A stretch of DNA of 64,000 nt from Thalassolituus maritimus (GTDB lineage Bacteria; Pseudomonadota; Gammaproteobacteria; Pseudomonadales; Oceanobacteraceae). Positions 45,828 to 55,988 of this stretch are shown here, one piece after another. The notes under the pieces were generated by a model that saw only the letters and a list, made by a program, of their open reading frames with translations, did not search any database and was not told where the DNA came from. Position 1 is the stretch's first letter; each line of letters starts with the position of its first letter. Made by a program: the position numbers and the translations under genes. The stretch spans positions 1 through 64,000 of the forward strand of contig CAJWBH010000013.1 of NCBI GenBank assembly GCA_913019975.1. Direction: 5' to 3'.

Positions 45828-47489
45828 TCAGGCTAAACGTTTATATTTCATACGCTTAGGCTGAGCATCACTGCCCAGGCGCTTCTTCCGGTCTTCTTCA
45901 TATTCGGTGTAATTACCGTCGAAGAAGGTCACCTTAGAGTCGCCCTCGTACGCGAGGATGTGCGTTGCAATACGGTCCAGGAACCAACGGTCGTGCGACA
46001 CCACCATTACAGTACCCGGGAAGGCATCAATAGCCTCTTCCAGTGCACGCAAGGTTTCGACATCAAGGTCGTTTGACGGTTCATCGAGTAACAGCACATT
46101 AGCACCCTGCTTCAGGGTGTAGGCGAGCTGCAGACGACCACGTTCACCGCCTGACAGTTCTCCAACCCGTTTCTGCTGATCACCGCCCTTGAAGTTAAAG
46201 CGACCAATGTAGGCACGGCTCGGGTACTCTTTGCCATTGATATCCAGCATGTCGAGGCCGTCAGAAATAGATTCCCACACGGTCTTACTGTCATCCAGCT
46301 CATCACGCAGCTGCTCAACAAACGCCAGCTTCACGGTATCACCAATAACCACTTCACCAGAGTCCGGTTGCTCAGTGCCAGCGATCATCCGGAACAAAGT
46401 CGACTTACCCGCACCGTTGCCGCCGACGATGCCGACAATCGCACCCGGTGGCACAGTAAAATCGAGATTGTCGATCAGTACACGATCACCAAAAGACTTG
46501 GTCACGTTATGGAACTCAATGACCTTATCGCCGAGACGCGGACCCGGTGGAATATAGATCTCGTTGGTTTCGTTACGGCTCTGAAACTCGCGTGAGTTCA
46601 TTTCTTCGAAGCGTGCAAGGCGGGCTTTGCTCTTCGCCTGACGACCCTTTGCGCCTTTACGCACCCACTCCAGTTCGTGCTTGATCGCCTTAGTGTGTGC
46701 CTCTTCTTCTTTCTTCTCCTGCTCTAAGCGCTTTTCTTTCGCCTCAAGCCAGGTGGTGTAGTTACCCTGATACGGAATACCGTGGCCACGGTCGAGCTCC
46801 AGAATCCATTCCGCACAGTTATCCAGGAAGTAACGGTCGTGGGTAATGGCTACAACAGTGCCAGGGTATTCTTCGAGGAATTTCTCCAGCCAGCCGACAG
46901 ATTCAGCATCGAGGTGGTTGGTTGGCTCGTCGAGCAAGAGCATGTCTGGTTTGGACATCAACAGGCGGCACAGAGCTACGCGGCGACGCTCACCACCGGA
47001 CAGCTTGGTGACGTCGGCGTCCCAAGGCGGCAGACGAAGAGCATCGGCGGCAATTTCCATCTGACGGTCAACATCGTGGCCGTCCGACGCTTCAATGATG
47101 GCTTCGAGCTTGCCCTGCTTTTTGGCCAGCTCATCAAAATCAGCATCTGGCTCAGCATACGCTGCGTAGACCTGCTCCAGTTCGGCCTTGGCATTCATCA
47201 GCTCACTGAGACCGTCTTCAACGTTACCACGCACGTCTTTCGCAGGGTCCAGTTCCGGCTCCTGAGGAAGGTAGCCAATATTCAGGTCAGGCTGAGGACG
47301 AGCCTCACCAATGATATCGGTGTCGATGCCTGCCATGATCTTGAGCAGGGTCGACTTACCCGCGCCATTAAGGCCCAGAACACCAATTTTGGCGCCAGGA
47401 AAAAAGGATAATGAGATGTCACGCAGGATCTGTCGTTTAGGTGGAACAATCTTACCTAAACGGTTCATAGTGAATACGTACTGTGCCAT
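45828..47489 (-). CDS. ettA: Energy-dependent translational throttle protein EttA (ABC-F)
   Basis: I start at ATG 47489 (MAQYVFTMNRLGK) with GGAGG 8 nt upstream; 553 residues against 555 in E. coli. Two ATP-binding cassettes: GLNGAGKSTLL near 38 and LSGGERRRVALCR near 162, then GGNGAGKSTLF near 355 and LSGGERGRLQLA near 447. The linker KHELEWVRKGAKGRQAKSKARLARF is the EttA-type P-site tRNA interaction motif. It binds ribosomes and gates translation by ATP/ADP ratio. Confidence 0.96.
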   Translation of the reverse strand: MAQYVFTMNRLGKIVPPKRQILRDISLSFFPGAKIGVLGLNGAGKSTLLKIMAGIDTDIIGEARPQPDLNIGYLPQEPELDPAKDVRGNVEDGLSELMNAKAELEQVYAAYAEPDADFDELAKKQGKLEAIIEASDGHDVDRQMEIAADALRLPPWDADVTKLSGGERRRVALCRLLMSKPDMLLLDEPTNHLDAESVGWLEKFLEEYPGTVVAITHDRYFLDNCAEWILELDRGHGIPYQGNYTTWLEAKEKRLEQEKKEEEAHTKAIKHELEWVRKGAKGRQAKSKARLARFEEMNSREFQSRNETNEIYIPPGPRLGDKVIEFHNVTKSFGDRVLIDNLDFTVPPGAIVGIVGGNGAGKSTLFRMIAGTEQPDSGEVVIGDTVKLAFVEQLRDELDDSKTVWESISDGLDMLDINGKEYPSRAYIGRFNFKGGDQQKRVGELSGGERGRLQLAYTLKQGANVLLLDEPSNDLDVETLRALEEAIDAFPGTVMVVSHDRWFLDRIATHILAYEGDSKVTFFDGNYTEYEEDRKKRLGSDAQPKRMKYKRLA

Positions 47490-47643
47490 GGGCATCGCCT
47501 CCGCAATGTATTTCGCCGCAACGCTACTGAAAAGCCCATAGAAAGGCAAATAAAGCCCATTATGAGGGGCCTCTGGTTGTTAAGGTGACAGACAATGACT
47601 AAGGTTAATAACCATAATCAGTCGTTAACGGACACCGCTTTAC

Positions 47644-50600
47644 ATGCTCCCGCATCATGGAGCCCCAGAGGCTAAATTTCACTCAGCCGCCACAAATCGG
47701 GCGAACACTCCCCTGTTTGTGCTGAGTTTTATATTTCTGACCGTCGTTCTGAGTTTTCAGAGCTGGCAGCAATGGCAGAATGCACGGCACGCATACAACA
47801 TTGACGTTGAACGGACGCTTGACCACTACAAACGTCAGTCTGAACTGATCATCAAGGCCGGACTCCACGCAAACCAGATATTTACCCGCAGCTACGGTGA
47901 TCAGCTTGAGGTCTACGCAAACCGCCCGGCAGACGCAGACACGGACGACCTCTGGGGACACGTAAGCGCCGCAATTTTTAACGCAACAGGCTTCTTCATC
48001 ACCGATCAGAATGGCAAGGTGCTTAACCACTACGGCAGTCTGCTCAGCCCCACCGAGCCCGGCGATATTGAAAAAGAACTGCGTTCGCAGGGCCTGGATA
48101 AGGCCATTTTCTCATTACGCTACAGCCATCTGGGTGGTTATTACGTTGGCACACGCTTCAACACCAGCAATGGCCCGATGATTATGGTGTCACGACGCGC
48201 CTACAGTCATCTCTCTGAGATTATTTTCAGAGGTGGCTTCAATGGTTTTGAAATGGTGCTTTTCGACCGTCGGGATAATACAGTATCCATCCGCGAGCAG
48301 TTTTACTCAGATACTCTGCACCCGACTCTGTTAACCGAAGAAGAAACAAACAGCATTCTCTATCGTGACAGTATCCCCATGTCGCCATGGGACATTCTTG
48401 CTCTGCCTATTCAGGGGTACTGGAAAGAACAACTCATAGAAAGCATCCGAATCCCAGCCACTTTCCTTATCGTTTTTGCCATTCTTCTGATTGTTCTGCG
48501 TCGCTATCTCAGCCAACAGGGCGAGGCTGTTGTCGCTCTCCAGAAAGCCACAGAAGACACCGAACGCCGTGCCGACAGAGTGCTTCGCTCCATTGATGAA
48601 GCCTTTATATCTACGGATCATGAAGGGAGCATCGATTACCTGAACCCCAAAGCATTGTCATTACTTGGTCGTACAGAACCAGACCCTGTACTCGGCATGC
48701 CTCTTAAGGATATCTGGCCTGCACCCGATGCCCTTTGGAACAAAGGGCTTGCACCAGAAGCCATAGAGAGCCTGAAACCCGATCAGCGCGTTATGCAGGT
48801 CCAGCATGCCGACGGAAAGCATATTCTCGAGCAGAAAATGCAGATGCTGTATGACAATAAACAAGTCAGCGGCTACGTATGGTTACTCCGGGACATTACT
48901 GAGTCAGAGCAGGCCAAAGCCGCCCTCGAACACAGCAGAACCCGATACAAAGCTCTGTTCGAAGAGGCAGGTATCGCGCACGGTCTGCTTGATCTGAGTG
49001 AGTTCGACGGCACTGCCGATACCCTGAAAGTGGTCAGCGTGAACGAAGCCACACTGCAACTCGGCGACTTTGATACCTTGGAAGCGATGGGTGCTCACTA
49101 TCAGCGCCATCCTGAATCCCTGACACCACTCCTCAAGGCACTGACCAGCAGTAAATCTCTCCGACTGCAACAAAACGAATGCGAACTCACCTTGCGTGAC
49201 CGCAGCGGCCGCTCTATCGATATCTGGGCGAGCATCAGCTTCCGCACCAGTTCCAGCCATCAGGTATTACTGACCATGCTGGACATCACAGAACGCAAGC
49301 AGGCAACTGAGAAGATCCGGGAGCGTGAAGCTTTCTGGATGCACGTCATGGAAGCGATGCCTGATGTAGTCTACGTTCTTGACGTCAATGACCGGCTTGA
49401 GCAAAAAACGATTTTCTCCAACCGTCACGTCGCCCAGCTCTTAGGTTTTCCTGACAGTCGTGAGTACATCGAGCGCAGCTGGATGGATTATGTGATTGAA
49501 GACGACCTCGCACGTTGCAGAGACGGCCTGAGGAATATCAGGAATTCCATCAATGGCCAGACCATTGAAACCACCGCCCGCTTCCTTAATGCCGACGGCG
49601 AAATCAGGGTGCTCAAATTCCGTGATACACCGTTCACCTACGACAGCGACGGAAAAGTAGAGCGCTATATCGGCACCGGCAGAGACGTTACCGCAGACAT
49701 TGAGAAGCAGGAACAGATCGTCGAGAGTGAACGCCGCTATCGCCTGCTGGCGGAGAACATGAATGACATTGTCTGGGCCACTGACGCCCAGCTCAATTTC
49801 AACTTCGTAAGCACCTCAGTGCAACGCCTGTTGGGTTATCAACCCGAAGATCTGGTGAATGGTGGAGTTACACGAATTTTCTCACGACCCGATCTCAAGC
49901 GGCTGGGCAAAGCTCTACAACACCAGATACAGATCGCCATCAACAGTCCAGAAACAGCTAAGCGCCGCAGCACCGTCATACGGGAAGATTTCTATGCTTC
50001 GGCCAGCAATGGCAGTCGTGTACTTCTGGAACTGCAAGCCAGCCTTCTGTGGAACGACAAAGGCGAACTTCAGGGGCTTCTGGGTATCTGCCGGGATGTC
50101 ACCGAGTCCCGCAGTATTGAGCAGGAGCTTCAACTCGCAGCCGAAGTATTCGAGAACAGTAACGAGGCCATTCTGATCACAGATCAGAAGCTTAAAATCG
50201 CCAATACCAACCGCGCCTTCCAGCACATCACCGGTTATTCTGCCGAAGATGTCACAGGTAAGACTCCCGACTTCCTGATTTCATCTGAGCAATACGAAGA
50301 AGACCTGATTGAGAAAATCGGCGAGCGTCTGATGGTCGATGGTTACTGGCAAGGCGAGATTTCGTATCGTCGCCGCCAGGGCGATATGCGTACCGGCTGG
50401 GCTGGGGTCAGCGCGATTCGGGATCAGAATCGCGAAGTTCAGAGCCTGATCATCATTATGTCCGACATCACTGAGCGCAAAGCCAGCGAAGAGCGTATCC
50501 ACAAGCTTGCCTATTACGACCCACTGACCGCTCTGCCCAATCGCAGCCAGATGCACGAAACACTGGATGGCATGCTCAAGCGAGCGCGCAAGCAAGGTCT

Positions 50601-51804
50601 CTGGGTGGTGCTGCTCTTTATCGATCTCGACCGATTCAAACCAATCAACGATTCTATGGGCCACCCTGCCGGTGACGAAGTATTGAAACAGGTTGCCGGG
50701 CGCCTGCGTAATTGCGTTAAGCAACGCGATCTTGTCTGCCGCATGGGAGGCGACGAGTTCACCATTGCGATCGCAGATCAGCCAAGTCACACAGCAGCTT
50801 CAGATACCGCCATCATCGTTGCTGAACGTATTCTCGAGTCACTGCATCAATCGTTTAACCTGAATCAGCGCGAAGTCTTTATCAGCGCCAGTATCGGCAT
50901 ATCTGTATACCCCAACGACGGTAACAGTGTCATAGAACTGCTGAAAAATGCCGACATGGCCATGTACCACGCCAAAGACATGGGGCGTGACAACATGCAG
51001 TTCTTCACAGCCTCAATGAATCGTAAAGCAGTCCAGTTACTCGAGCTTGAAAACGACCTGCGCCATGCATTAGCACGGAACGAAATGCAGCTCTATTTCC
51101 AACCACAATATCGCACAGACAGTGAAGAAGCCGTCGGTGTTGAAGTCCTGCTACGCTGGATTCACCCGACTCGGGGCATGATCTCCCCCGGCACCTTCAT
51201 TCCTATCATCGAAGATACGGGTCTTATTGTACCTATTGGCCAATGGGTACTCGAAGAGAGCTGCCGTTGCTTTGTTCGCTGGCAGGCAGAGGAACAGCTC
51301 GGGCTTGAGCGTATTGCAGTGAATGTATCTGCGCGCCAGTTCCGTTCTGAAGATTTCCTCAATATTGTTAAAGACATCATCATCCGGACCGGCATTCGCC
51401 CAGAACAGCTTGAGCTTGAGCTGACTGAAAGCATCCTGATGGAAGATGTAGAACTTGCCATGGAAACACTGCGGGGGTTACGCGCCGCTGGCGTCAAAAC
51501 CGCCATTGATGATTTCGGTACCGGCTACTCATCACTGAACTACCTCAAGCAGTTCCCGGTAGACACCTTGAAAATCGATCGCAGCTTTATCCAGAACCTG
51601 CCGGAAAACGCCGATGACGCTCAGATATCGCGAACCATCATCGCCATGGGCCACAACCTGGGTATGGGTATCATCGCAGAGGGGGTCGAAACCGCCGAGC
51701 AACTGACCTTCCTGCAGATGGCAAGGTGCGAAGAGGTTCAAGGCTTCTATTTCAGCAAGCCCATTGATGAAGCTTCGCTGATCAGAGATCTTGGCAAAAA
51801 CTGA
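47644..51804 (+). CDS. Membrane PAS-GGDEF-EAL c-di-GMP protein
   Basis: 1386 residues. Membrane segment about 24-42, a large periplasmic sensor region to about 272, a second membrane segment ATFLIVFAILLIVL, then five PAS-like domains (starting near 312, 430, 565, 700 and 835), GGDEF (LAYYDPLTALPNR near 957; CRMGGDEFTIAI near 1034) and EAL. The EAL domain has EVLLRW in place of EALLRW, NVSARQF, ELTES, DDFGTGYSSL, KIDRSF and EGVET, so phosphodiesterase residues look intact. The GGDEF active site is intact but the upstream KQRD is not an RxxD inhibitory site. Net activity (making or degrading c-di-GMP) cannot be read. It is divergent from ettA and followed by glyA. Confidence 0.92.
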   Translation: MLPHHGAPEAKFHSAATNRANTPLFVLSFIFLTVVLSFQSWQQWQNARHAYNIDVERTLDHYKRQSELIIKAGLHANQIFTRSYGDQLEVYANRPADADTDDLWGHVSAAIFNATGFFITDQNGKVLNHYGSLLSPTEPGDIEKELRSQGLDKAIFSLRYSHLGGYYVGTRFNTSNGPMIMVSRRAYSHLSEIIFRGGFNGFEMVLFDRRDNTVSIREQFYSDTLHPTLLTEEETNSILYRDSIPMSPWDILALPIQGYWKEQLIESIRIPATFLIVFAILLIVLRRYLSQQGEAVVALQKATEDTERRADRVLRSIDEAFISTDHEGSIDYLNPKALSLLGRTEPDPVLGMPLKDIWPAPDALWNKGLAPEAIESLKPDQRVMQVQHADGKHILEQKMQMLYDNKQVSGYVWLLRDITESEQAKAALEHSRTRYKALFEEAGIAHGLLDLSEFDGTADTLKVVSVNEATLQLGDFDTLEAMGAHYQRHPESLTPLLKALTSSKSLRLQQNECELTLRDRSGRSIDIWASISFRTSSSHQVLLTMLDITERKQATEKIREREAFWMHVMEAMPDVVYVLDVNDRLEQKTIFSNRHVAQLLGFPDSREYIERSWMDYVIEDDLARCRDGLRNIRNSINGQTIETTARFLNADGEIRVLKFRDTPFTYDSDGKVERYIGTGRDVTADIEKQEQIVESERRYRLLAENMNDIVWATDAQLNFNFVSTSVQRLLGYQPEDLVNGGVTRIFSRPDLKRLGKALQHQIQIAINSPETAKRRSTVIREDFYASASNGSRVLLELQASLLWNDKGELQGLLGICRDVTESRSIEQELQLAAEVFENSNEAILITDQKLKIANTNRAFQHITGYSAEDVTGKTPDFLISSEQYEEDLIEKIGERLMVDGYWQGEISYRRRQGDMRTGWAGVSAIRDQNREVQSLIIIMSDITERKASEERIHKLAYYDPLTALPNRSQMHETLDGMLKRARKQGLWVVLLFIDLDRFKPINDSMGHPAGDEVLKQVAGRLRNCVKQRDLVCRMGGDEFTIAIADQPSHTAASDTAIIVAERILESLHQSFNLNQREVFISASIGISVYPNDGNSVIELLKNADMAMYHAKDMGRDNMQFFTASMNRKAVQLLELENDLRHALARNEMQLYFQPQYRTDSEEAVGVEVLLRWIHPTRGMISPGTFIPIIEDTGLIVPIGQWVLEESCRCFVRWQAEEQLGLERIAVNVSARQFRSEDFLNIVKDIIIRTGIRPEQLELELTESILMEDVELAMETLRGLRAAGVKTAIDDFGTGYSSLNYLKQFPVDTLKIDRSFIQNLPENADDAQISRTIIAMGHNLGMGIIAEGVETAEQLTFLQMARCEEVQGFYFSKPIDEASLIRDLGKN

Positions 51805-51859
51805 ACATCAGTCATGATGATATGACACCTTCTCAAGTGCGAGGCGCGCAACTTTGCGG

Positions 51860-51865
51860 TAGAAT
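51860..51865 (+). promoter_or_regulatory. glyA promoter -10 element
   Basis: TAGAAT lies 44 bp before the glyA ATG; no strong -35 match is 16-18 nt upstream. An AT-rich palindrome, AAAAATTTTT, follows in the leader. Confidence 0.4.
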
Positions 51866-51909
51866 GTGCACCTTAAAAATTTTTGATTATCCTACTTGAG
51901 GAAGCCCTG

Positions 51910-53172
51910 ATGTTTAGCCGTGATATGAACATAGCGGATTTCGACCCAGATCTGTGGTCAGCGATGCAGTCTGAGGATGCCCGTCAGGAGCATCATATTG
52001 AGCTGATCGCCTCTGAAAACTACACCAGCCCACGCGTAATGGAAGCACAGGGCTCTCAGCTGACCAACAAGTACGCTGAAGGTTACCCAGGCAAGCGTTA
52101 CTACGGTGGCTGCGAGCACGTTGACGTGATTGAGCAACTGGCTATCGATCGCGCCAAAGAGCTGTTCGGTGCAGGTTATGCCAACGTTCAGCCGCACTCA
52201 GGTTCTCAGGCGAACGCTGCCGTTTACTTCGCACTTTGCCAGCCTGGTGACACCATTCTGGGCATGAGCCTGGCGCACGGTGGTCACCTGACTCACGGTG
52301 CAGCGGTATCTTTCTCTGGTCGCGTTTACAACGCAGTTCAGTACGGTCTGAACCCAGAAACGGGTGAAATCGATTACGAAGAAGTTGAACGTCTGGCTCG
52401 TGAGCACAAGCCTAAGATGATCGTTGCTGGTTTCTCTGCGTACTCTCGCGTTGTTGACTGGCAGAAATTCCGCGAAATTGCCGATGAAGTTGGCGCTTAT
52501 CTGTTTGTCGATATGGCTCACATCGCTGGCCTGGTTGCTGCTGGCGTATACCCATCACCGGTCGGTATTGCAGACGTAGTGACCACCACAACACATAAAA
52601 CTCTGCGTGGCCCGCGTGGTGGCCTGATTCTGGCCAACGACGACGAAGACCTGAACAAGAAGTTCAACTTCGCAGTATTCCCTGAGTCTCAGGGCGGCCC
52701 ACTGATGCATGTAATCGCAGCAAAAGCCGTGTGCTTCAAAGAAGCAATGAGCGAGGAATACAAAGACTACCAGGCTCAGGTAGTTAAGAATTCGCAGGCA
52801 ATGGCCAGCACGTTCATCGAGCGTGGCATTAACGTCGTTTCTGGCGGCACTGATGATCACCTGTTCCTGGTTGACCTGATCGGTAAAGAGTACACAGGTA
52901 AGGATGCTGATGCGGCACTTGGTCGCGCTAACATCACTGTGAACAAAAACTCTGTACCGAACGACCCTCGCTCGCCGTTCGTAACCTCTGGTCTGCGTAT
53001 CGGTAGCCCTGCGATCACCAGCCGTGGCTTCAAAGAAGAGCAGGCCACGCAACTGGCAGGTTGGATCTGCGACATTCTTGATGGCCTTGAGAAAGGTGAA
53101 TCTGAAGCCGTTGAAGCATCAGTAAAAGAAAAAGTTGTCGCCCTTTGCGAACAGTTCCCTGTGTACAAATAA
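51910..53172 (+). CDS. glyA: Serine hydroxymethyltransferase
   Basis: ATG 51910 ([15 protein letters not shown]) has GAGGA 9 nt upstream. 420 residues. [14 protein letters not shown] near 55, HGGHLTHG near 122 and [14 protein letters not shown] near 225 with the PLP-binding lysine are diagnostic. It interconverts serine and glycine, charging tetrahydrofolate with one-carbon units. Codon use is strongly biased, consistent with high expression. In many relatives nrdR follows glyA closely; here 4 kb of other genes intervene. Confidence 0.97.
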   Translation: MFSRDMNIADFDPDLWSAMQSEDARQEHHIELIASENYTSPRVMEAQGSQLTNKYAEGYPGKRYYGGCEHVDVIEQLAIDRAKELFGAGYANVQPHSGSQANAAVYFALCQPGDTILGMSLAHGGHLTHGAAVSFSGRVYNAVQYGLNPETGEIDYEEVERLAREHKPKMIVAGFSAYSRVVDWQKFREIADEVGAYLFVDMAHIAGLVAAGVYPSPVGIADVVTTTTHKTLRGPRGGLILANDDEDLNKKFNFAVFPESQGGPLMHVIAAKAVCFKEAMSEEYKDYQAQVVKNSQAMASTFIERGINVVSGGTDDHLFLVDLIGKEYTGKDADAALGRANITVNKNSVPNDPRSPFVTSGLRIGSPAITSRGFKEEQATQLAGWICDILDGLEKGESEAVEASVKEKVVALCEQFPVYK

Positions 53173-53186
53173 ACACTGGAACAACG

Positions 53187-53216
53187 AAAAACCGGCCTGA
53201 TGGCCGGTTTTTTTAT
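53187..53216 (+). terminator. Terminator of glyA
   Basis: An 11-bp stem (AAAAACCGGCC 53187-53197 with GGCCGGTTTTT 53202-53212) with a 4-nt loop and a T-run. Confidence 0.92.
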
Positions 53217-53329
53217 GCCTGAATATTGAGACAGATCACTTGGGTCGCCTGTCAGCGTCACACGTATGTCACAAAGTTTTCATAGAGTAGTCATGCTTGA
53301 AACCTGATCCAGAAACAGAGGATTCCCGC

Positions 53330-53671
53330 ATGTCCGATTCATGGAAACCCGTCACCTATGTTCAGCTCATCAACCTGATGAGTCACAACGAAAGCCAGCT
53401 GGAAGAGAGTGTCCGCCCTTTCTGGAACGCGATCCGGCTCCCTGCCGCTGAATTATGGCAACAACACCCTTGGGGCAATGAAGGCTGCGGGTTCTGGGTT
53501 CTGGCGACCGCCGGGCGTCACTGCATCTATTACAATGACCTCACCGAAGGTTTTTCTGTTGGCCAGTTCGAGCGCTGGGGCCACATCATCAATTACCAGA
53601 AGTCGAAGGCCGGTCTGCAGCATGCGATAGACAGCCTGTTACAACAGGAACCCCTGACTGAGACGGCATAG
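53330..53671 (+). CDS. Small conserved-looking protein of unknown function
   Basis: I start at ATG 53330 (MSDSWKPVTYVQL), with AGAGGA 8 nt upstream; a TTG 11 codons earlier is also in frame. 113 residues, rich in Trp (ELWQQHPWGNEGCGFWVLATAG, FERWGHIINY), no signal peptide or membrane segment. It looks like a compact soluble alpha/beta protein. No family recognised. It lies between the glyA terminator and the PF10118 cluster. Confidence 0.7.
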   Translation: MSDSWKPVTYVQLINLMSHNESQLEESVRPFWNAIRLPAAELWQQHPWGNEGCGFWVLATAGRHCIYYNDLTEGFSVGQFERWGHIINYQKSKAGLQHAIDSLLQQEPLTETA

Positions 53672-53818
53672 GGTCTGCCATGCCCTTCTAAACCTGTTTG
53701 AGCTGGCCAGAAATAACCTGTCTGGGCCGCGAGTATTTAATGATCCAGATCATATTTTGATTTCGCATCACTGGCCCAATCCTACGAATGTCAGTTGATC
53801 ACCCCTGAAACGTACGTC

Positions 53819-53828
53819 AGACACCCCC
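53819..53828 (+). promoter_or_regulatory. AGACACCCCC motif upstream of PF10118 copy 2
   Basis: The same decamer occurs 118 bp before copy 2 and 123 bp before copy 4 (56173-56182), followed 14-15 nt later by TTGGC in both. Otherwise the two leaders differ, so it may be a shared regulatory site. Confidence 0.4.
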
Positions 53829-53936
53829 ACACCCTGAGAATCTTGGCTGGCTTACCCCTTACTTTCGCGCATCAGACAGTTGTTCAATAGCCTCAGACAA
53901 CTTACAACAACCTCACTACAACACAGGATTTTCAAT

Positions 53937-54836
53937 ATGACTGAGGCAGTTACTCCAACAACCACGACTCGCATGACGGCTGGCGAGCGTGCAGGTATCC
54001 CTCCACGTCGTATGGACTTCAAGTTTGGTGACGATACCAAGCGCTACTGGTATGCAGACAACGCATTCCTGACCACCTTCTGGACCACACTGTCGGCACT
54101 GTTCCCTGCCGGAGAAACCTTCTTTATCGACTCAGTGAAAAACTATCGCCACGTGGTGACAGATCAGAAACTGAAAGACGAAATTTCCGGTTTTATCGGC
54201 CAGGAAGCTCTCCATACCAAAGAGCACCAGGCGTTTAATGACATGGCGGATCGCCACGGCCTGCCTAGCGGGCGTATCGACAAAGAACTCTGGGGCCTTC
54301 TGGATCTGGCGAAGAAAGTCTTCCCGAAAAAGCTACAACTTGCGACCACTGTAGCTCTGGAACACTACACCGCGATTCTGGCAGAGCAGCTTCTGCGTGA
54401 CACCGACCACCAGGACAATATTCAGGATCGCGAAGCGCTGAAACTCTGGATGTGGCATGCGCTGGAAGAGAACGAGCACAAGTCTGTCGCCTACGATGTT
54501 TATGAACTGATTGGTGGCGGTTACTTCACACGCATCTTCGCCATGATTGTCGCAACCATTGGCTTTATTGTCTTCGTTGGCCAGGGACACCTGCGCATGC
54601 TGTGGGCAAACGGTACCCTGTTTGATATCAAAGACAACGCCAAAGGTTTCTGGAAATTACTGGGCTGGAAAGGGTTATTCCCACGTCTCTTCTTTAAATA
54701 CATGGATTTCTACCGTCCGGGCTTCCACCCCAACGATCACGATACAGTAAAACTGTTAGAAGACTGGCGCGAGCGTATGCTCAACGAAGGCGGCCTTTTA
54801 GCAGAGCAGACTTACAGCAAGTCCAAGGCTGCCTGA
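53937..54836 (+). CDS. Predicted metal-dependent hydrolase, PF10118 family (copy 2)
   Basis: ATG 53937 (MTEAVTP) has AGGA 8 nt upstream; the earlier in-frame ATG at 53880 adds no conserved residues. 299 residues. RMTAGERAGIPPRRMDF near 12 is shared by copies 2-4 but not copy 1. Metal-ligand-like motifs GQEALHTKEHQ, ALEHYTAILAEQLL and WHALEENEHKSVAYD are intact. A hydrophobic helix (RIFAMIVATIGFIVFVGQGH) near 195-215 and FYRPGFHPNDHDT near 262 follow. Likely di-metal, membrane-associated. A terminator follows, so each copy has its own transcript. Function unknown. Confidence 0.87.
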   Translation: MTEAVTPTTTTRMTAGERAGIPPRRMDFKFGDDTKRYWYADNAFLTTFWTTLSALFPAGETFFIDSVKNYRHVVTDQKLKDEISGFIGQEALHTKEHQAFNDMADRHGLPSGRIDKELWGLLDLAKKVFPKKLQLATTVALEHYTAILAEQLLRDTDHQDNIQDREALKLWMWHALEENEHKSVAYDVYELIGGGYFTRIFAMIVATIGFIVFVGQGHLRMLWANGTLFDIKDNAKGFWKLLGWKGLFPRLFFKYMDFYRPGFHPNDHDTVKLLEDWRERMLNEGGLLAEQTYSKSKAA

Positions 54837-54864
54837 GGCAAGTGCATTCTTCCCACCTCAACGA

Positions 54865-54897
54865 ATGGCCGGAATTACTCCGGCCATTTCTTATTTT
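54865..54897 (+). terminator. Terminator of PF10118 copy 2
   Basis: TGGCCGGA (54866-54873) pairs with TCCGGCCA (54879-54886), extended by an A-T pair, and is followed by TTTCTTATTTT. Confidence 0.88.
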
Positions 54898-55028
54898 GAT
54901 CATAATTCACTGATTGTTGCCCCGTCGCCACGTTCTTGGACACGCAAACTTCTTCTAAATTGTAGGATATAGCGCGATGACAGAGATGCGCTCCCTACAA
55001 AATATAGAAAACAGAGGCAGGTTTTCGT

Positions 55029-55928
55029 ATGGCTACTATGACACAAGCACAGGGAACTCCACGGATCACCGCAGGCGAGCGAGCAGGTATTCCGCCCCGC
55101 CGCATGGACTTTGAATTCCCGGATGAAACAACGAAATACTGGTACGGTGATAGCGCCTTCCTGACAACATTCTGGGTGACGCTTTCAGCCCTATTCCCGG
55201 AAGGTGAAACCTTCTTCGTAGACAGCGTAAAAAACTATCGCAAAGACATTAAAGATCAGAAACTGAAAGATGAAGTATCAGGCTTTATTGGACAGGAAGC
55301 ACTTCACAGTAAAGAACACGAAGCCTTTAACGACATGGCTGAAAAGCATGGCCTGCCAGCATTAAAGCTGGATAAAGAGCTCGGGGTTCTGTTCCGCCTG
55401 ATCCGCAAATATGTACCGAAGAAAATGCAGCTGGCACTGACTGTGGCTCTGGAACATTACACCGCGATCATTGCTGAGCAGCTACTGCGCGAAGATTTCC
55501 ATCAGGAAATGTTCCGTGACCGCGAAGCCCTGAAGCTCTGGATGTGGCACGCACTGGAAGAGAACGAACATAAAACTGTGGCCTTCGACGTATACGAGCA
55601 AGTCGGTGGTGGCTACCTGACCCGCGTCAGTACGATGCTGATCGGGACTCTGGTCTTCGCCGTGGTGGTAGGCAGTGGACACATAAGATTACTGAAAGCC
55701 GATGGTCAGCTCACCAACTGGAAAGCCAACTGGCGCGGTCTGAAGTTTCTCTGGGGCTGGAAGGGCTTGTTCCCTCGCCTTGGCCGCCAGTACTTCGATT
55801 TCTATCGCCCGGGTTTTCACCCAAGCGACCATGACACGGTCGAATTGCTTGAAGAATGGCGTCAGCGCATGCTGAACGACGGCGGCCTGTTAGCAGAGCA
55901 GACCTACAGTAAGAGCCGCAAGGCCTGA
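55029..55928 (+). CDS. Predicted metal-dependent hydrolase, PF10118 family (copy 3)
   Basis: 299 residues, clearly paralogous to copies 2 and 4 along the full length. GERAGIPPRRMDFEF near 15, GQEALHSKEHEAFND near 87, ALEHYTAIIAEQLL near 137 and MWHALEENEHKTVAFD near 167 conserve all candidate metal ligands. It diverges most in the membrane-like segment (MLIGTLVFAVVVGSGHIRLL) and in LGRQYFDFYRPGFHPSDHDT. It ends, like copy 2, in LLAEQTYSKS. Its 192-bp leader lacks the AGACACCCCC motif, so regulation may differ. Confidence 0.87.
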   Translation: MATMTQAQGTPRITAGERAGIPPRRMDFEFPDETTKYWYGDSAFLTTFWVTLSALFPEGETFFVDSVKNYRKDIKDQKLKDEVSGFIGQEALHSKEHEAFNDMAEKHGLPALKLDKELGVLFRLIRKYVPKKMQLALTVALEHYTAIIAEQLLREDFHQEMFRDREALKLWMWHALEENEHKTVAFDVYEQVGGGYLTRVSTMLIGTLVFAVVVGSGHIRLLKADGQLTNWKANWRGLKFLWGWKGLFPRLGRQYFDFYRPGFHPSDHDTVELLEEWRQRMLNDGGLLAEQTYSKSRKA

Positions 55929-55956
55929 GTCAGCTTGAGCACCGCTCACTGACACG

Positions 55957-55988
55957 CCGGAATCAGGAAGATCCCCCTGATTCCGGCA
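55957..55988 (+). terminator. Hairpin after PF10118 copy 3
   Basis: GCCGGAATCAGG (55957-55968) pairs perfectly with CCTGATTCCGGC (55977-55988), 12 bp with an 8-nt loop. Only short T-runs follow (AGATTTTC). Confidence 0.75.

Noticed and set aside
51805..51909. Glycine riboswitch before glyA
   Set aside because: The leader is too short and lacks the conserved aptamer cores.
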